A stretch of 64,000 nt of DNA from Pseudomonas batumici. Its GTDB lineage: Bacteria; Pseudomonadota; Gammaproteobacteria; Pseudomonadales; Pseudomonadaceae. A model generated the notes under the pieces. That model did not search any database. It was not told the origin of the DNA and worked only from the letters and a program-made list of their open reading frames with translations. Both the position numbers and the translations under genes were made by a program. Positions 17,206-25,598 of the stretch are shown here, in pieces; positions within the stretch are counted from its first letter, which is position 1; every line of letters starts with the position of its first letter. The stretch lies in contig NZ_JXDG01000021.1 in assembly GCF_000820515.1 (NCBI RefSeq), positions 34,498 through 98,497 of the forward strand, in the 5' to 3' direction.

Positions 17206-17646
17206 ATGATGCTTGCCCTCGGCATGTTCGTTTTCAGCCTGTCGACCCTCGCCTACCAGGAACTGCAACGCCAGACCGAGTGGCGCCACGCCAGTAACAA
17301 CCGCATCGGCGCACCGCCAGCACGCCAGTTCCTGGGCCGTGGCGAGGACACCATCACCCTCCCCGGCATCCTGCTGCCCGAGCTGGCCGGCAGCATGTTC
17401 AGCCTTGACGCCCTGCGTCTGATGGCGAACACCGGGAAAGCCTGGCCGGTGATCGAAGGCAGTGGCCGGCTCTATGGCCTGTGGGTTATCGAAAGCCTGA
17501 GCGAAACCAAGACCATTTTCTTTCGTGACGGCACACCACGGCGGATTGAATTCAGCCTCACCCTCAAGCGTATCGACGATGACCGTATCGACCTGCTCGG
17601 CGCCGGTACCGCTACGGGCGTCAACATCCTGCGAGCCTTGCTATGA
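17206..17646 (+). CDS. U: Tail protein U (P2 gpU family)
   Basis: This 146-residue gpU homologue is a tail assembly protein acting with gpD near the end of tail assembly. Typical are MLALGMFVFSLSTLAYQELQRQTEWRH and the GLWVIESLSETKTIFFRDG segment. It overlaps D by ATGA. P2 U is 159 residues. Confidence 0.94.
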   Translation: MMLALGMFVFSLSTLAYQELQRQTEWRHASNNRIGAPPARQFLGRGEDTITLPGILLPELAGSMFSLDALRLMANTGKAWPVIEGSGRLYGLWVIESLSETKTIFFRDGTPRRIEFSLTLKRIDDDRIDLLGAGTATGVNILRALL

Positions 17647-18947
17647 TCGATGCCGCCATCTCCCGCGTCACCGGTTATCTCAAGGACGCCGTTGACCGCT
17701 ACAAACGCGATGCGGCCTACCCTGTCCCCGCGTTCCGGCTGACCGTCGACGGCCATGACATTGCTCAGTTGATCAGCCCGCGGCTGATGAGCCTGGACCT
17801 GACCGACAACAGGGGAGTCGAAGCCGACCAGCTCAGCATCACCCTCAGCGACCATGACGGCTTGCTGGCGATTCCGCCAAAGGGTGCGGTGCTCCGGTTG
17901 TGGCTCGGTTGGACTGACACCGGCCTGGTGGACAAAGGCACCTACACTGTCGACGAAACAGAACACAGCGGCGCTCCCGACGTGCTCAGCATCCGCGCTC
18001 GATCGGCAGACCTGCGCAAGGGACTGAAGGTCAAGCGCGAGCGTAGCTGGAGCAGTAAGACCCTGGGCGACATCCTGCGCGATATCGCCATTGGCAATGG
18101 TCTCACCACGACCATCGCCGCCGCCCTGGATAGTCTGGGCATTCCCCATCTGACCCAGGCCAACGAGTCGGATGCCAACCTGCTCAGTCGCCTGGGCGAA
18201 GACTTCGACGCCATGATCAGCGTCAAGGCCGGCTGCCTGCTGTGCCTCCCCGCAGGTGGTGGCAAGACCGCCAGCGGCCTGGACCTGCCACACATCACCC
18301 TAACCCGTGTCGAGGGCGACCAGCACCGCTACTTACAAGCCGAGCGCGACAGCTATGACGGTGTACGGGCCTACTTCTACGACGTGAACAGCGCGAAAAA
18401 GCAGGAGGCCATTGCCGGTGGCGGCAAGAACCTCAAGGATCTGCGCCACACCTACAGCGACAAGCAGTCCGCCCTGCGCGCCGCCCGGGCTGAATTCAAT
18501 CGCCTGCAACGCGGCAGCGCGACCCTCAGCTACACCCTCGCCATGGGCCGGCCCGACTTGATTCCCGAGCTGACCTACACGCTCCAGGGCGTGAAAGCCG
18601 AAATCGACGAAATCATCTGGTACGGCGGCAACGTGCAGCACACACTTAGCGCCGATAACGGCTACACCGTGAACCTGTCCCTGGAAAGTAAGCTGCCAGA
18701 AGACACTGTCGATGGCCTGGCGGAAGAAAACCAACAGGATTACACCGGCATCATCGCCTATTACCGCGAAGAGAAAACCGGCAAGGAAAAGACTCGAACG
18801 GCTGGCGACCAGACGAAGCCGAAGCGGTTGCTATGGCTCTATGCCAACAAGTACACGGCGAAACGGGCTGTGGATCGAGAGTGGAAGCGGTTGCAGGAGG
18901 CGAAGGCAAAAGCAATGCGCCCCGTGCAAGACGGGGCGACATCGTAG
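17643..18947 (+). CDS. D: Late control protein / baseplate hub (P2 gpD family)
   Basis: This 434-residue gpD protein forms the hub below the spike. The name comes from P2, where D mutants affect late expression. Visible are PAFRLTVDGHDIAQLISPRLMSLDLTDNRGVEADQLSI near the start and the RLGEDFDAMISVKAGCLLCLP region. P2 D is 387 residues; the extra length is mainly a Lys/Arg-rich C-terminal tail. It is the last gene of the F late block. Confidence 0.94.
   Translation: MIDAAISRVTGYLKDAVDRYKRDAAYPVPAFRLTVDGHDIAQLISPRLMSLDLTDNRGVEADQLSITLSDHDGLLAIPPKGAVLRLWLGWTDTGLVDKGTYTVDETEHSGAPDVLSIRARSADLRKGLKVKRERSWSSKTLGDILRDIAIGNGLTTTIAAALDSLGIPHLTQANESDANLLSRLGEDFDAMISVKAGCLLCLPAGGGKTASGLDLPHITLTRVEGDQHRYLQAERDSYDGVRAYFYDVNSAKKQEAIAGGGKNLKDLRHTYSDKQSALRAARAEFNRLQRGSATLSYTLAMGRPDLIPELTYTLQGVKAEIDEIIWYGGNVQHTLSADNGYTVNLSLESKLPEDTVDGLAEENQQDYTGIIAYYREEKTGKEKTRTAGDQTKPKRLLWLYANKYTAKRAVDREWKRLQEAKAKAMRPVQDGATS
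18918..18938 (-). terminator. Probable terminator for the minus-strand cargo gene, inside the end of D
   Basis: Perfect 8-bp stem CGCCCCGT / ACGGGGCG with a 5-nt loop. On the minus strand it is followed by gcattgctttt. It lies 18 bp past the stop of the convergent gene at 18956-19414. The T-run is weak. Confidence 0.5.
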
Positions 18948-18955
18948 AAGCAGGT

Positions 18956-19414
18956 TTACTCAGCGAACACGGAAATGGTCGTGCCACCACCATCACGGGC
19001 GAAGGCCTGACATTCAAGGGCAAGACCTTTCTGCTCGATCGCTGCAATCTCGCTGTCGTCCTTCAGCGCCTGTTTGCGGCATTGCTTCGAAAACTTGACG
19101 ATATCGGCGGCAGGCCGAGGGGAAACCAGGCTGCCGGCACGACCGACCAGGTCGTAGTAGGCCTGGTCAGGTTCTGGGCCATCCCATGTGATTGCGAGGT
19201 TGGGTTTGCCGATTGAGCAACTGACCGACAGGGAAATGTTCGGTCCGTCACGGTACTCGGTGGTTTGCTTGCCTTCGGTCTGTTTGACTTGGGTCAGGTG
19301 ACGTTCTTGCTGGAGCGCGGTCAGGATTTTGTCGCAGGAATCGGCAAGAGCTGCGGTAGATAGCACCAACATTGCCAGGCTACAGCCGATCTTCACCAAG
19401 TACTCAGTTTTCAT
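18956..19414 (-). CDS. Exported protein of unknown function (prophage cargo)
   Basis: This 152-residue protein has a clear Sec signal peptide: charged MKTEYLVK, hydrophobic IGCSLAMLVLSTA, and cleavage after ALA. The mature part has four cysteines, enough for two disulfides, and is rich in Gln, Lys and Asp. I do not recognise a domain. It is transcribed against the late genes at the D-repressor junction, a place where P2-type phages carry cargo, so lysogenic expression from its own promoter is likely. A role in altering the cell envelope is possible but unproven. Confidence 0.75.
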   Translation of the reverse strand: MKTEYLVKIGCSLAMLVLSTAALADSCDKILTALQQERHLTQVKQTEGKQTTEYRDGPNISLSVSCSIGKPNLAITWDGPEPDQAYYDLVGRAGSLVSPRPAADIVKFSKQCRKQALKDDSEIAAIEQKGLALECQAFARDGGGTTISVFAE

Positions 19415-19641
19415 ACAGTTTTTCTCTCAATCGTTCCTTGATGCACGGGCATCCCGTGGATGTAGCTGAAGTACATAGGCTATTGGCGGATCTTCCTTTC
19501 AGCAAGGCTTGTGGCGTGATTCAAACCGAAATGGACAGGCCCCTCTGTACACATTAGCCTCAGCCTGAGCCCCAAAAGCATATGGCTTTCAGGCTGGCTG
19601 TAGCTACCCGCCGTAACGGACCATTTATCAAGGACTATGAA

Positions 19642-19992
19642 ATGACAGATATAATCTCTACAGTTTCAACTGCTGTAACCCTCGCACTTCGCTTGAAGGA
19701 CATCAGCAAAAACATAGAAAACGCAGAATTCAAAAACATTCTTGCTGACTTAAGCCTTGAACTTTCCGAAGTAAAATTAAAGTTAGCCGACCTGCTGTCG
19801 GAGAATGCGGAGCTTAAAGAAAAAATCCACACCATAACCAGTGCCACTGGCACGCTCTGCCCTAGCTGCAACAATAGAACTTACAAGCTCATATCATCCG
19901 AGCCTGATCCAGTATTCGGTGACCTGGGCGCAAACTCGCGACTCTACAAGTGCAGTTCCTGCAACTTTTCAGAAACAGTGATGAGTCAGTGA
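19642..19992 (+). CDS. Coiled-coil / zinc-ribbon protein of unknown function (prophage cargo)
   Basis: This 116-residue protein has a Leu/Glu/Lys-rich coiled coil (about 18-65) and a C-terminal zinc ribbon with C73-x2-C76 and C104-x2-C107. The DNA is AT-rich compared with neighbours, which points to separate acquisition. The ATG at 19642 (MTDIIS) is preferred to the upstream in-frame ATG at 19582. The layout, an oligomerising helix plus zinc ribbon, suggests binding of nucleic acid or a protein partner. It could be a phage-exclusion or regulatory cargo gene, but no family is recognised. Confidence 0.75.
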   Translation: MTDIISTVSTAVTLALRLKDISKNIENAEFKNILADLSLELSEVKLKLADLLSENAELKEKIHTITSATGTLCPSCNNRTYKLISSEPDPVFGDLGANSRLYKCSSCNFSETVMSQ

Positions 19993-20000
19993 TTTAAAGT

Positions 20001-20027
20001 AAAAGCCCGGTTTCTAGCCGGGCTTCC
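20001..20027. terminator. Bidirectional terminator
   Basis: Stem AAGCCCGG / CCGGGCTT with loop TTTCTAG. On the minus strand it is followed by ttacttt, so it best serves the small gene at 20031-20192; on the plus strand it is just after the zinc-ribbon gene. Confidence 0.8.
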
Positions 20028-20030
20028 CTT

Positions 20031-20192
20031 CTACTGGACGGTTAGAAGTGCACTGAGAAATCTAAGAATATCCCTTTTTCTTTCTTCATTTAGCTGCCTG
20101 AACATTTTTACGAAACTCAGCTCAGTGTCTGTCAGCCTCTCCATTTCACAGTTACCGATTTTATTGGTTTCTGTATCGCTGTTCACCGACAT
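20031..20192 (-). CDS. 53-residue protein resembling the C-terminal tail of the repressor
   Basis: A short frame runs from ATG at 20192 to TAG at 20031, with GGAG six bases before the start and a terminator directly after its stop. The protein starts MSVNSDTETNKIGNCEMERL and ends FRQLNEERKRDILRFLSALLTVQ. That ending lines up with the end of the neighbouring repressor (YRSLSEGDQASVVRLTGALAAM): same spacing of aromatic-R-x-L, acidic loop and amphipathic final helix. There is no helix-turn-helix. It may pair with the repressor or act as a small regulator. The 195 bp between the two genes hold no other gene that I can see. Confidence 0.6.
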   Translation of the reverse strand: MSVNSDTETNKIGNCEMERLTDTELSFVKMFRQLNEERKRDILRFLSALLTVQ

Positions 20193-20387
20193 GTGCCACT
20201 CCATCTACAACACGTAACGGGTGCCCGGCACCTTCATTGGTACCGTCCAAAACACCCGGCGAACAGACGATTTTCAGCATGTTCAGGCGTGCCACCAGCA
20301 CAAAAAAGTCACAATTTGCATTTATGCCTGATCAGAGCAAAAAAAGGAAAATGCGGCTCCTTCCCTCTCCGCTTCGACTTTGAAGAC

Positions 20388-20741
20388 CTACATTGACGAC
20401 ATTGCTGCCAGGGCACCCGTCAGCCGAACGACTGAGGCCTGGTCACCTTCGGACAGTGACCGGTAGCTTTCAAGGATCTTAGACTCGACAGCGCTCAACC
20501 CCTCTTCAGACACGCACGCCTTGACTCCTGAAAGCACGTACTGAACGTCCACTCCAGCCTTTTCAAGTGCAGCCAGGTACCTCAGATCAGGTGAATTGCT
20601 CTCCTGTTCGTACGCCTTTTGGGTACCTCTACTGACACTCCCTATCGCCCCGAAGTCGGTCTGATTCAGGCCCAAACGGTCGCGCTCTTCCTTGAGGCGC
20701 TCGCCAACCCCATCAGATATGTACATTTTTTTGCTCACCAT
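20388..20741 (-). CDS. Prophage repressor, XRE-type helix-turn-helix
   Basis: About 117 residues. The N-terminal XRE helix-turn-helix (GERLKEERDRLGLNQTDFGAIGSVSRGTQKAYEQES) is followed by a short C-terminal helical part for dimerisation. It lacks the LexA-type autocleavage domain, so induction would not be by RecA-mediated cleavage. The gene diverges from the early genes over a palindromic operator, as a lysogeny repressor should. The start is uncertain: ATGs at 20756, 20741 and 20726 are in frame and none has a strong Shine-Dalgarno. 20741 is a compromise. Confidence 0.85.
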   Translation of the reverse strand: MVSKKMYISDGVGERLKEERDRLGLNQTDFGAIGSVSRGTQKAYEQESNSPDLRYLAALEKAGVDVQYVLSGVKACVSEEGLSAVESKILESYRSLSEGDQASVVRLTGALAAMSSM

Positions 20742-20768
20742 TGTTGACTTGAGCATTTTTCTGCTCAA
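20721..20768. promoter_or_regulatory. Early switch operator region
   Basis: Perfect palindrome TTGAGCA-N6-TGCTCAA at 20749-20768. A related half-site lies at 20721-20736 (read on the minus strand as TGAGCA, six A, TGT). The sites lie between and partly inside the starts of the divergent repressor and early genes. They are probably bound by the repressor, possibly also by the small protein encoded at 20771. Confidence 0.65.
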
Positions 20769-20770
20769 GA

Positions 20771-21010
20771 ATGACCACACACCAACACGAATCAACACCA
20801 ATGAACACTATGCCCGCCCCTCTTACACCCGAGCAAGCCCGCGCGGCCCTTGACCGCAAGGGCGTCAGCATTGCCGATTTCTGCCGTCAGTATGAGCTGA
20901 ACAGAAATCTGGTCAGCGACTTATTGAACGGTCGCAAGAAAGGTCGTCGCGGTGAAGCACACCGGGCTGCAGTCCTGCTCGGTATCAAAGACGGCGAGAT
21001 CACAAACTAG
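20771..21010 (+). CDS. Small DNA-binding protein (Cro/Cox-like position)
   Basis: This 79-residue protein, first gene of the early transcript, has a helix-turn-helix segment (KGVSIADFCRQYELNRNLVSDLLNGRKKGRRGEAHRAAVLLGI). It resembles the phage-associated BcepMu gp16-like DNA-binding family. Its place opposite the repressor suggests a Cro- or Cox-like function in the lysis-lysogeny choice. In-frame ATGs at 20771, 20801 and 20810 are all possible; the conserved part begins near 20801. Confidence 0.75.
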   Translation: MTTHQHESTPMNTMPAPLTPEQARAALDRKGVSIADFCRQYELNRNLVSDLLNGRKKGRRGEAHRAAVLLGIKDGEITN

Positions 21011-21039
21011 GGCCTCTGGCGCCAAGGAGAAACCAGAAA

Positions 21040-21516
21040 ATGAAACGCCCAGTTCTAGGCACCAGAAAAGACGTGGTCAGCGCCGTGATATGCAGTTTCC
21101 CGGGCGGTCGTGCTTACGCCGCCGCGAGCATCGGTATGCCGATCAAGAAATTCGACAATCAAGCCTACGAAAACGCCGGCAGCCGCCCGCTGACTGATGA
21201 ACATCTTTTCAGACTGGAGCAGCAAGCTGGTACCACCTTCCTGCCCGATTACATCGCTGGGCTGTATGGCGGTCTGTTCGTCCCCCTGACGGCACCAGAA
21301 ACGCTGGACAACGTCGACCTGTACAACCGCTCGGTCAAGGCAGCGGCAAAGCGTGGCCGGGTCGATCAGGCCATTTCCGAGGCCCTGGATGACGGCATTA
21401 TCGAGAAGCATGAAGCCGACGCCATCGTGAGTGCCTTGCTCAAGTACATGTCCGCCCGCTATGCCGAAGTGCTCGCGACCATCCAGCTCTACAGCAACAA
21501 GGAGGCCGTACGGTGA
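21040..21516 (+). CDS. Phage regulatory protein, CII / YmfL family
   Basis: This 158-residue protein is similar to the CII/YmfL-type regulators found after cox in P2-like and other prophages. It has a DNA-binding N-terminal half (RKDVVSAVICSFPGGRAYAAASIGMPIKKFDNQAYE) and an acidic helical C terminus. The ATG follows caaggagaaacc. It overlaps the Ogr gene by GTGA. A role in controlling early transcription is inferred from family and position. Confidence 0.72.
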   Translation: MKRPVLGTRKDVVSAVICSFPGGRAYAAASIGMPIKKFDNQAYENAGSRPLTDEHLFRLEQQAGTTFLPDYIAGLYGGLFVPLTAPETLDNVDLYNRSVKAAAKRGRVDQAISEALDDGIIEKHEADAIVSALLKYMSARYAEVLATIQLYSNKEAVR

Positions 21517-21803
21517 GCACTTACAAGCTGGTCTGCCCCCACTGCCTGGGTCCCATGCGTATTCGCACAAGCGAAGGAACTCATATTTTTTTGCGGGTGG
21601 CGTACCTGCAATGCCGGAACGAGGCCTGCGGCTGGTCAGTTCGGGCGGAATTCGAAATGACCCACGAAATGTCCCCGAGTGGCATGGCAAACCCTGCTGT
21701 GCGACTCCCTGTCGCTGACGTGGCGTTGCGCCGTGCAGCGATGAAGTCCGCCGATGATCAACCCGACCTGCTGGACCAAATGGAAATGGAGCGTGCGCTA
21801 TGA
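21513..21803 (+). CDS. ogr: Ogr/Delta-type zinc-finger activator of late genes, GTG start
   Basis: This 96-residue protein has the Ogr zinc motif C8-x2-C11-x22-C34-x4-C39, the exact spacing of P2 Ogr and P4 Delta. The CRNEACGW and FEMTHEMSPSG segments are also typical. Ogr recruits RNA polymerase to late promoters; its likely targets here are the three dyads at 40, 7233 and 11762. In P2 ogr follows D; here it is in the early operon, so late activation would follow early transcription directly. The GTG overlaps the previous stop. Confidence 0.93.
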   Translation: MSTYKLVCPHCLGPMRIRTSEGTHIFLRVAYLQCRNEACGWSVRAEFEMTHEMSPSGMANPAVRLPVADVALRRAAMKSADDQPDLLDQMEMERAL

Positions 21804-22171
21804 ACCACGAAGACCTGTCCCACGATTACCGCAGCAGTATGCAGCGAGCCGCGTTCAGCTACCTGCAACGCCATGAAGCCGAGCATTTGGTGGATACCGA
21901 CCTGTTGTTTGATCGTTGCGTGTGCCATCTGACCAGAGCCCTGGAAGTACCGGTGTTCATGGCACAACAACTCGTTCACAACGCCTGGACTGAACTTCAG
22001 GTCATCAATCAGCGCAAGTGGGTGGGTGTGGATTGGGGCACCGGGCCAGGTGCCACGGTCGTGCATTTGGTCGACCTGCGAGCAGATCTGCGCTACCCAG
22101 TACCGGCGCGGCTTTTGCCTCAGAAGCTGCTCGACCAGCGTAGCGCCCTGCCTCAGCAACACCCTCAATAA
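21800..22171 (+). CDS. Conserved phage protein of unknown function
   Basis: This 123-residue ORF is coupled to ogr by an ATGA overlap. Starts MNHEDLSHDYRSSMQRAAF; it is mildly acidic with no signal peptide or membrane helix. It has His/Cys residues (HEAEHLVDTDLLFDRCVCH) that could bind metal, but no known motif is complete. Context suggests an early regulatory or replication accessory role. Confidence 0.7.
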   Translation: MNHEDLSHDYRSSMQRAAFSYLQRHEAEHLVDTDLLFDRCVCHLTRALEVPVFMAQQLVHNAWTELQVINQRKWVGVDWGTGPGATVVHLVDLRADLRYPVPARLLPQKLLDQRSALPQQHPQ

Positions 22172-22246
22172 GCCCTTTTTAAACAACCCGCCCTGCCCCG
22201 ATTCCCGTGGGTTTGGGTGAGCTTTGCCCGAAATCCGAGGTGGACC

Positions 22247-22480
22247 ATGGAAATCGACGTCGCCATCACCGCAAAACTGAGCCGCACGCAGGCCGAAGCG
22301 CTGCTTGAAACGCTGCGCAACCAGTACGCGATGCAGTTCAACGAGCACTGGTATGACGACCGGTTTCGCATGATCCCCGAGGGCCTACGGCACGGCTCGT
22401 TGCTGGTGGCCTTCCCTGTGATGGCCGCGCAAAAACGCCTGATTGGCGCCCTTAAACACAGTCTCGACGAAGCGAAGTAA
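22247..22480 (+). CDS. Small phage protein of unknown function
   Basis: 77 residues from the ATG at 22247, which has gaggtgg just upstream; the frame is open from 22217 but that start has no Shine-Dalgarno. The protein starts MEIDVAITAKLSRTQAEALLETLR and ends in an amphipathic helix. It lies 6 bp before the replication gene and is probably translated with it. I do not recognise the family. Confidence 0.68.
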   Translation: MEIDVAITAKLSRTQAEALLETLRNQYAMQFNEHWYDDRFRMIPEGLRHGSLLVAFPVMAAQKRLIGALKHSLDEAK

Positions 22481-22486
22481 GCCACG

Positions 22487-25207
22487 ATGGAAATGGAACA
22501 AAGGCTGCGAGCCGACGTCATCCAACGCATTGAGCGTGATTACCAGCTCAAGCACATGGCCAACACCAACTACATGCGCAAGGGTGTTTGCCCTGCCTGC
22601 GGCCAGAAGACCCTGTACACCTTCTACGATTCGCCCTGGACGCTGATCTGCGGACGGCCGGAAAAGTGCGACCACCGTGTCCACGTGAAGGACGTCTACG
22701 ACGATTTGTTCAACGACTGGAGCAAGACCGCTCCGTCGACGCCGGACAACCCCCTTGCCACGGCACGCGCCTATCTTGAGTTTGCGCGGGGCTTCAAATT
22801 TGAGCTGATCGCCGGCTGGTTCACCCAGGAAAACTACTGGGATGGCCGGCAGAACATCGGCAGCGCCACGGTGCGTTTCGCCCTGGAGAAAGGTGGGTAC
22901 TGGGAACGCCTGATAGATCGGCCAGACCGATTCGGCAAGATGAAAGCGCGCTTCCGCCCAACCGGCGAAGGCTTGCCCGGTTACAAAGGCATCTGGTGGT
23001 GCCCGCCGAGCGTGGACCTGCTGGAGGTCGACGAACTCTGGATAACAGAGGGCATCTTCGACGCTATCGCGCTGCTGCATAACGAAGTGTCGGCCGTGTC
23101 GATGATGTCCAGCGCCCCCTGCCCAATCGACTCGCTCAAGGCTCTGGCCAAACTGCGCCACGACGCTGACAAACGCCTACCGCGCCTGGTGTGGGCACTC
23201 GATAACGAGCCCGTCGCCAAGGCCAACATGCGCCGCTGGGCGAAAGAGGCGCGCGACCTGGGTTTCACTTGCAAAGCAGCGGTGATCCCTCAACCCAATG
23301 GCAAAAAAGTCGACTGGAACGATCTGCACCACCGCTGGAAGTCAATCGAGGGCGATGACGAGCGCGCTGAGCGTGTTGAGCAGGACCTTGATGAAGCCAG
23401 ACACCAGGGCGACCTGTTGCTGGCCGATTCGGCTGAAGAAAAGGGCTTCCTCATCTACTTGCACGACGAGCGAAAGGAGTTCCACTTCTCGTTCCGCAAA
23501 CGCTTGTACTGGTTTCGGCTTGACCTTGAAAAATACGACCGGGCCATGAGCGATCTGGAGAGTTCAGAACGTCATGACGACCAGTTGCTCAGCGATGAGC
23601 AGCGCCGCTACAAAGCATTGCGCCAGGCCGGCGCGGTATCCCGCATAGCCAACTGCCATTTCCAGGCGCTGTACTACATGCGCAACGAACTGACCGACGA
23701 GGCCTGGTACTACTTCCGCGTCGAGCGCCCGGAAGGTCCGGCTATAAAAAGCACCTTCACCGCCGCACAGCTCACCTCAGCACCTGAATTCTCGAAGCGC
23801 CTGCTCAACGTCTCCAACGGCGCGATGTTCGAGGGCAGCGCCAACCAACTGAGACGGATTCTGGCGCCCCAGCTTGACTGCCTGAAAACCGTGAACACCA
23901 TCGAATGGATCGGCTACAGCCGCGAGCACGGTGCCTATGTCTTCAACGACCTCGCCGTCGCCGGCGGGTCGGTACACAAGCTCAACAAGGAGGATTTTTT
24001 CGACCTCGGCAAACTGAGCGTCAAGTCGCAGAGCCAGTCTCCAGTGCTGCATATCAACACCGACCTCAACGCCTACAACGAGGGTTGGCTCGACATCTAC
24101 TGGCGCTGCTTTGGCGTACAGGGCCTGGTGGTATTGGCCTGGTGGCTGGGCGCCTTGCATGCCGAGCAGATCCGCCAGATCCACAAGTCACTAATGTTCC
24201 TGGAACTCGTTGGCGAAGCCGGGTCAGGCAAAACCACCCTGGTGGAATTGCTGTGGAAACTGGTCGGCCGTACTGACTACGAAGGCTTCGACCCGTCCAA
24301 AGCGACACCGGCAAGCCGTGCGCGCAACTTCTCGCAGGTGGGCAACCTGCCGGTGGTGCTGATCGAATCGGAACGCGAGCAGAAGGAAGGCCAGCCCGTT
24401 AAGCACTTCGACTGGGATGAACTGAAAACCGCATACAACGGCCGCAGCGTCCGCTCCACAGGTGTGAAAAACAACGGCAACGACACCCGCGAACCGCCGT
24501 TCAGAGGCGCCCTGCTGATCGCGCAGAACAACCCGGTGAATGCTTCTGAACCCATCTTGCAGCGCCTTTGCCACGTTCACCTGACTCGGGAGCACCACAC
24601 TCCGGAAACCAAGCAGTTCGCCGAGCAACTGGAACGTATGCCGATGGAAGCCATCAGCGGCTTCCTGGTCAAAGCGCTGCAACGCGAGGCCAATACCATG
24701 CGCCTGATGGAGGAAAACACCTCCCGCTACGAACAGGAGCTGCTGGCTCAACCCGGCATCCGCACCGTGCGTATCGCCAAGAACCACGCACAGCTGCGCA
24801 GCCTTGTGGATGCCTTGGCGGACATCGTGCCCCTCGGCGAACAGCGCAAAGCCAAGGTGCACGCCGAGGTCAATCGCATGGCCGCAGAACGGCAGCAGGC
24901 AATCAACGCTGATCACCCGACCGTGCGCGAGTTTTGGGATCTATACGAGTTCCTCAATGGCATGGACGAGAAAGGGACGCTCAACCATGCGCGTCGGGAT
25001 GGGTTGATAGCCGTGAACCTCAACGAATTCGTCGAGATGGCGGCCAACAAACGCCAACAGGTACCAGCGCTCAGCGACCTGAAGCGCCTGCTCAAGACCA
25101 GCAAGTCCCCAAAATTTTTGGAGTCGAACAAACCGGTCAATTCTGCCCAGCAGACAGATGCGTTCAACGCCAGCAAGACCGTCCGGTGCTGGGTATTCCA
25201 GGCCTGA
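22487..25207 (+). CDS. Toprim primase-helicase replication protein
   Basis: This 906-residue replication protein has three parts. An N-terminal zinc ribbon has C35, C38, C55 and C61. A toprim domain at about 180-270 has ELWITEGIFDAIAL and WALDNEP. A helicase/DUF927-like ATPase has a Walker A motif, GEAGSGKTTL, at about 575-584. Such proteins combine primer synthesis and unwinding, as in P4 alpha, and would start bidirectional replication. The P2 rolling-circle initiator gpA is absent, so this prophage uses a different replication mode from P2. It ends 10 bp before the first stem-loop leader. Confidence 0.9.
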   Translation: MEMEQRLRADVIQRIERDYQLKHMANTNYMRKGVCPACGQKTLYTFYDSPWTLICGRPEKCDHRVHVKDVYDDLFNDWSKTAPSTPDNPLATARAYLEFARGFKFELIAGWFTQENYWDGRQNIGSATVRFALEKGGYWERLIDRPDRFGKMKARFRPTGEGLPGYKGIWWCPPSVDLLEVDELWITEGIFDAIALLHNEVSAVSMMSSAPCPIDSLKALAKLRHDADKRLPRLVWALDNEPVAKANMRRWAKEARDLGFTCKAAVIPQPNGKKVDWNDLHHRWKSIEGDDERAERVEQDLDEARHQGDLLLADSAEEKGFLIYLHDERKEFHFSFRKRLYWFRLDLEKYDRAMSDLESSERHDDQLLSDEQRRYKALRQAGAVSRIANCHFQALYYMRNELTDEAWYYFRVERPEGPAIKSTFTAAQLTSAPEFSKRLLNVSNGAMFEGSANQLRRILAPQLDCLKTVNTIEWIGYSREHGAYVFNDLAVAGGSVHKLNKEDFFDLGKLSVKSQSQSPVLHINTDLNAYNEGWLDIYWRCFGVQGLVVLAWWLGALHAEQIRQIHKSLMFLELVGEAGSGKTTLVELLWKLVGRTDYEGFDPSKATPASRARNFSQVGNLPVVLIESEREQKEGQPVKHFDWDELKTAYNGRSVRSTGVKNNGNDTREPPFRGALLIAQNNPVNASEPILQRLCHVHLTREHHTPETKQFAEQLERMPMEAISGFLVKALQREANTMRLMEENTSRYEQELLAQPGIRTVRIAKNHAQLRSLVDALADIVPLGEQRKAKVHAEVNRMAAERQQAINADHPTVREFWDLYEFLNGMDEKGTLNHARRDGLIAVNLNEFVEMAANKRQQVPALSDLKRLLKTSKSPKFLESNKPVNSAQQTDAFNASKTVRCWVFQA

Positions 25208-25217
25208 CCAATCACCA

Positions 25218-25262
25218 GGGCGCGGCAACGCCCAGGTATCAACCCCAAGGAGAAGCACCATG
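25218..25262 (+). promoter_or_regulatory. Stem-loop leader module, copy 1
   Basis: GGGCG / CGCCC stem (25218-25222, 25229-25233) with loop CGGCAA, a 9-nt spacer, then CCCCAAGGAGAAGCACCATG (25243-25262), which contains the Shine-Dalgarno and start codon of the next gene. The same loop and the identical 20-nt block recur in copies 2 and 3, with different stems. Confidence 0.8.
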
Positions 25263-25598
25263 CCCGAAGACCAATTGAAAAACACCCTGGACGAGCTGTT
25301 CCAGTACCAGACGGAGCGCCCTGCCATTCGCAAAGCGGGTATCGACGCATTGGTACGACTGGTGCCTGTCGCCCTGCGCGATACAGGCCAGAGCGGCGTC
25401 GTCGCCCGCTTCCTGCTGGGCTTGTACAACGGCCCAGCACATCCGTTCGACCTGACTGAGCTGCGCCGTCTGGACGTGGGCCTGTTCGACGACTTCATTG
25501 CTGTCCTGCGGCTGGACAACACCCCCGAACAAGAGGTGCACACCTACCTCCCCAACGGTGATGCCATCTGGCAGGAGCTGCGCGGGAACTGGGCATGA
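25260..25598 (+). CDS. Conserved phage protein of unknown function
   Basis: 112 residues, starting MPEDQLKNTLDELFQYQTERPAI. The central part DLTELRRLDVGLFDDFIAVLRLDN is typical of a small family common in Pseudomonas phages and plasmids. No catalytic motif is evident. The ATG at 25260 is fixed by the shared leader block; the open frame upstream lies in the replication gene. Its stop overlaps the next gene (ATGA). Confidence 0.75.
   Translation: MPEDQLKNTLDELFQYQTERPAIRKAGIDALVRLVPVALRDTGQSGVVARFLLGLYNGPAHPFDLTELRRLDVGLFDDFIAVLRLDNTPEQEVHTYLPNGDAIWQELRGNWA

Noticed and set aside
20193..20396. A 67-codon plus-strand frame between the small regulator and the repressor
   Set aside because: Odd composition, no ribosome site, and transcription here is expected from the minus strand.
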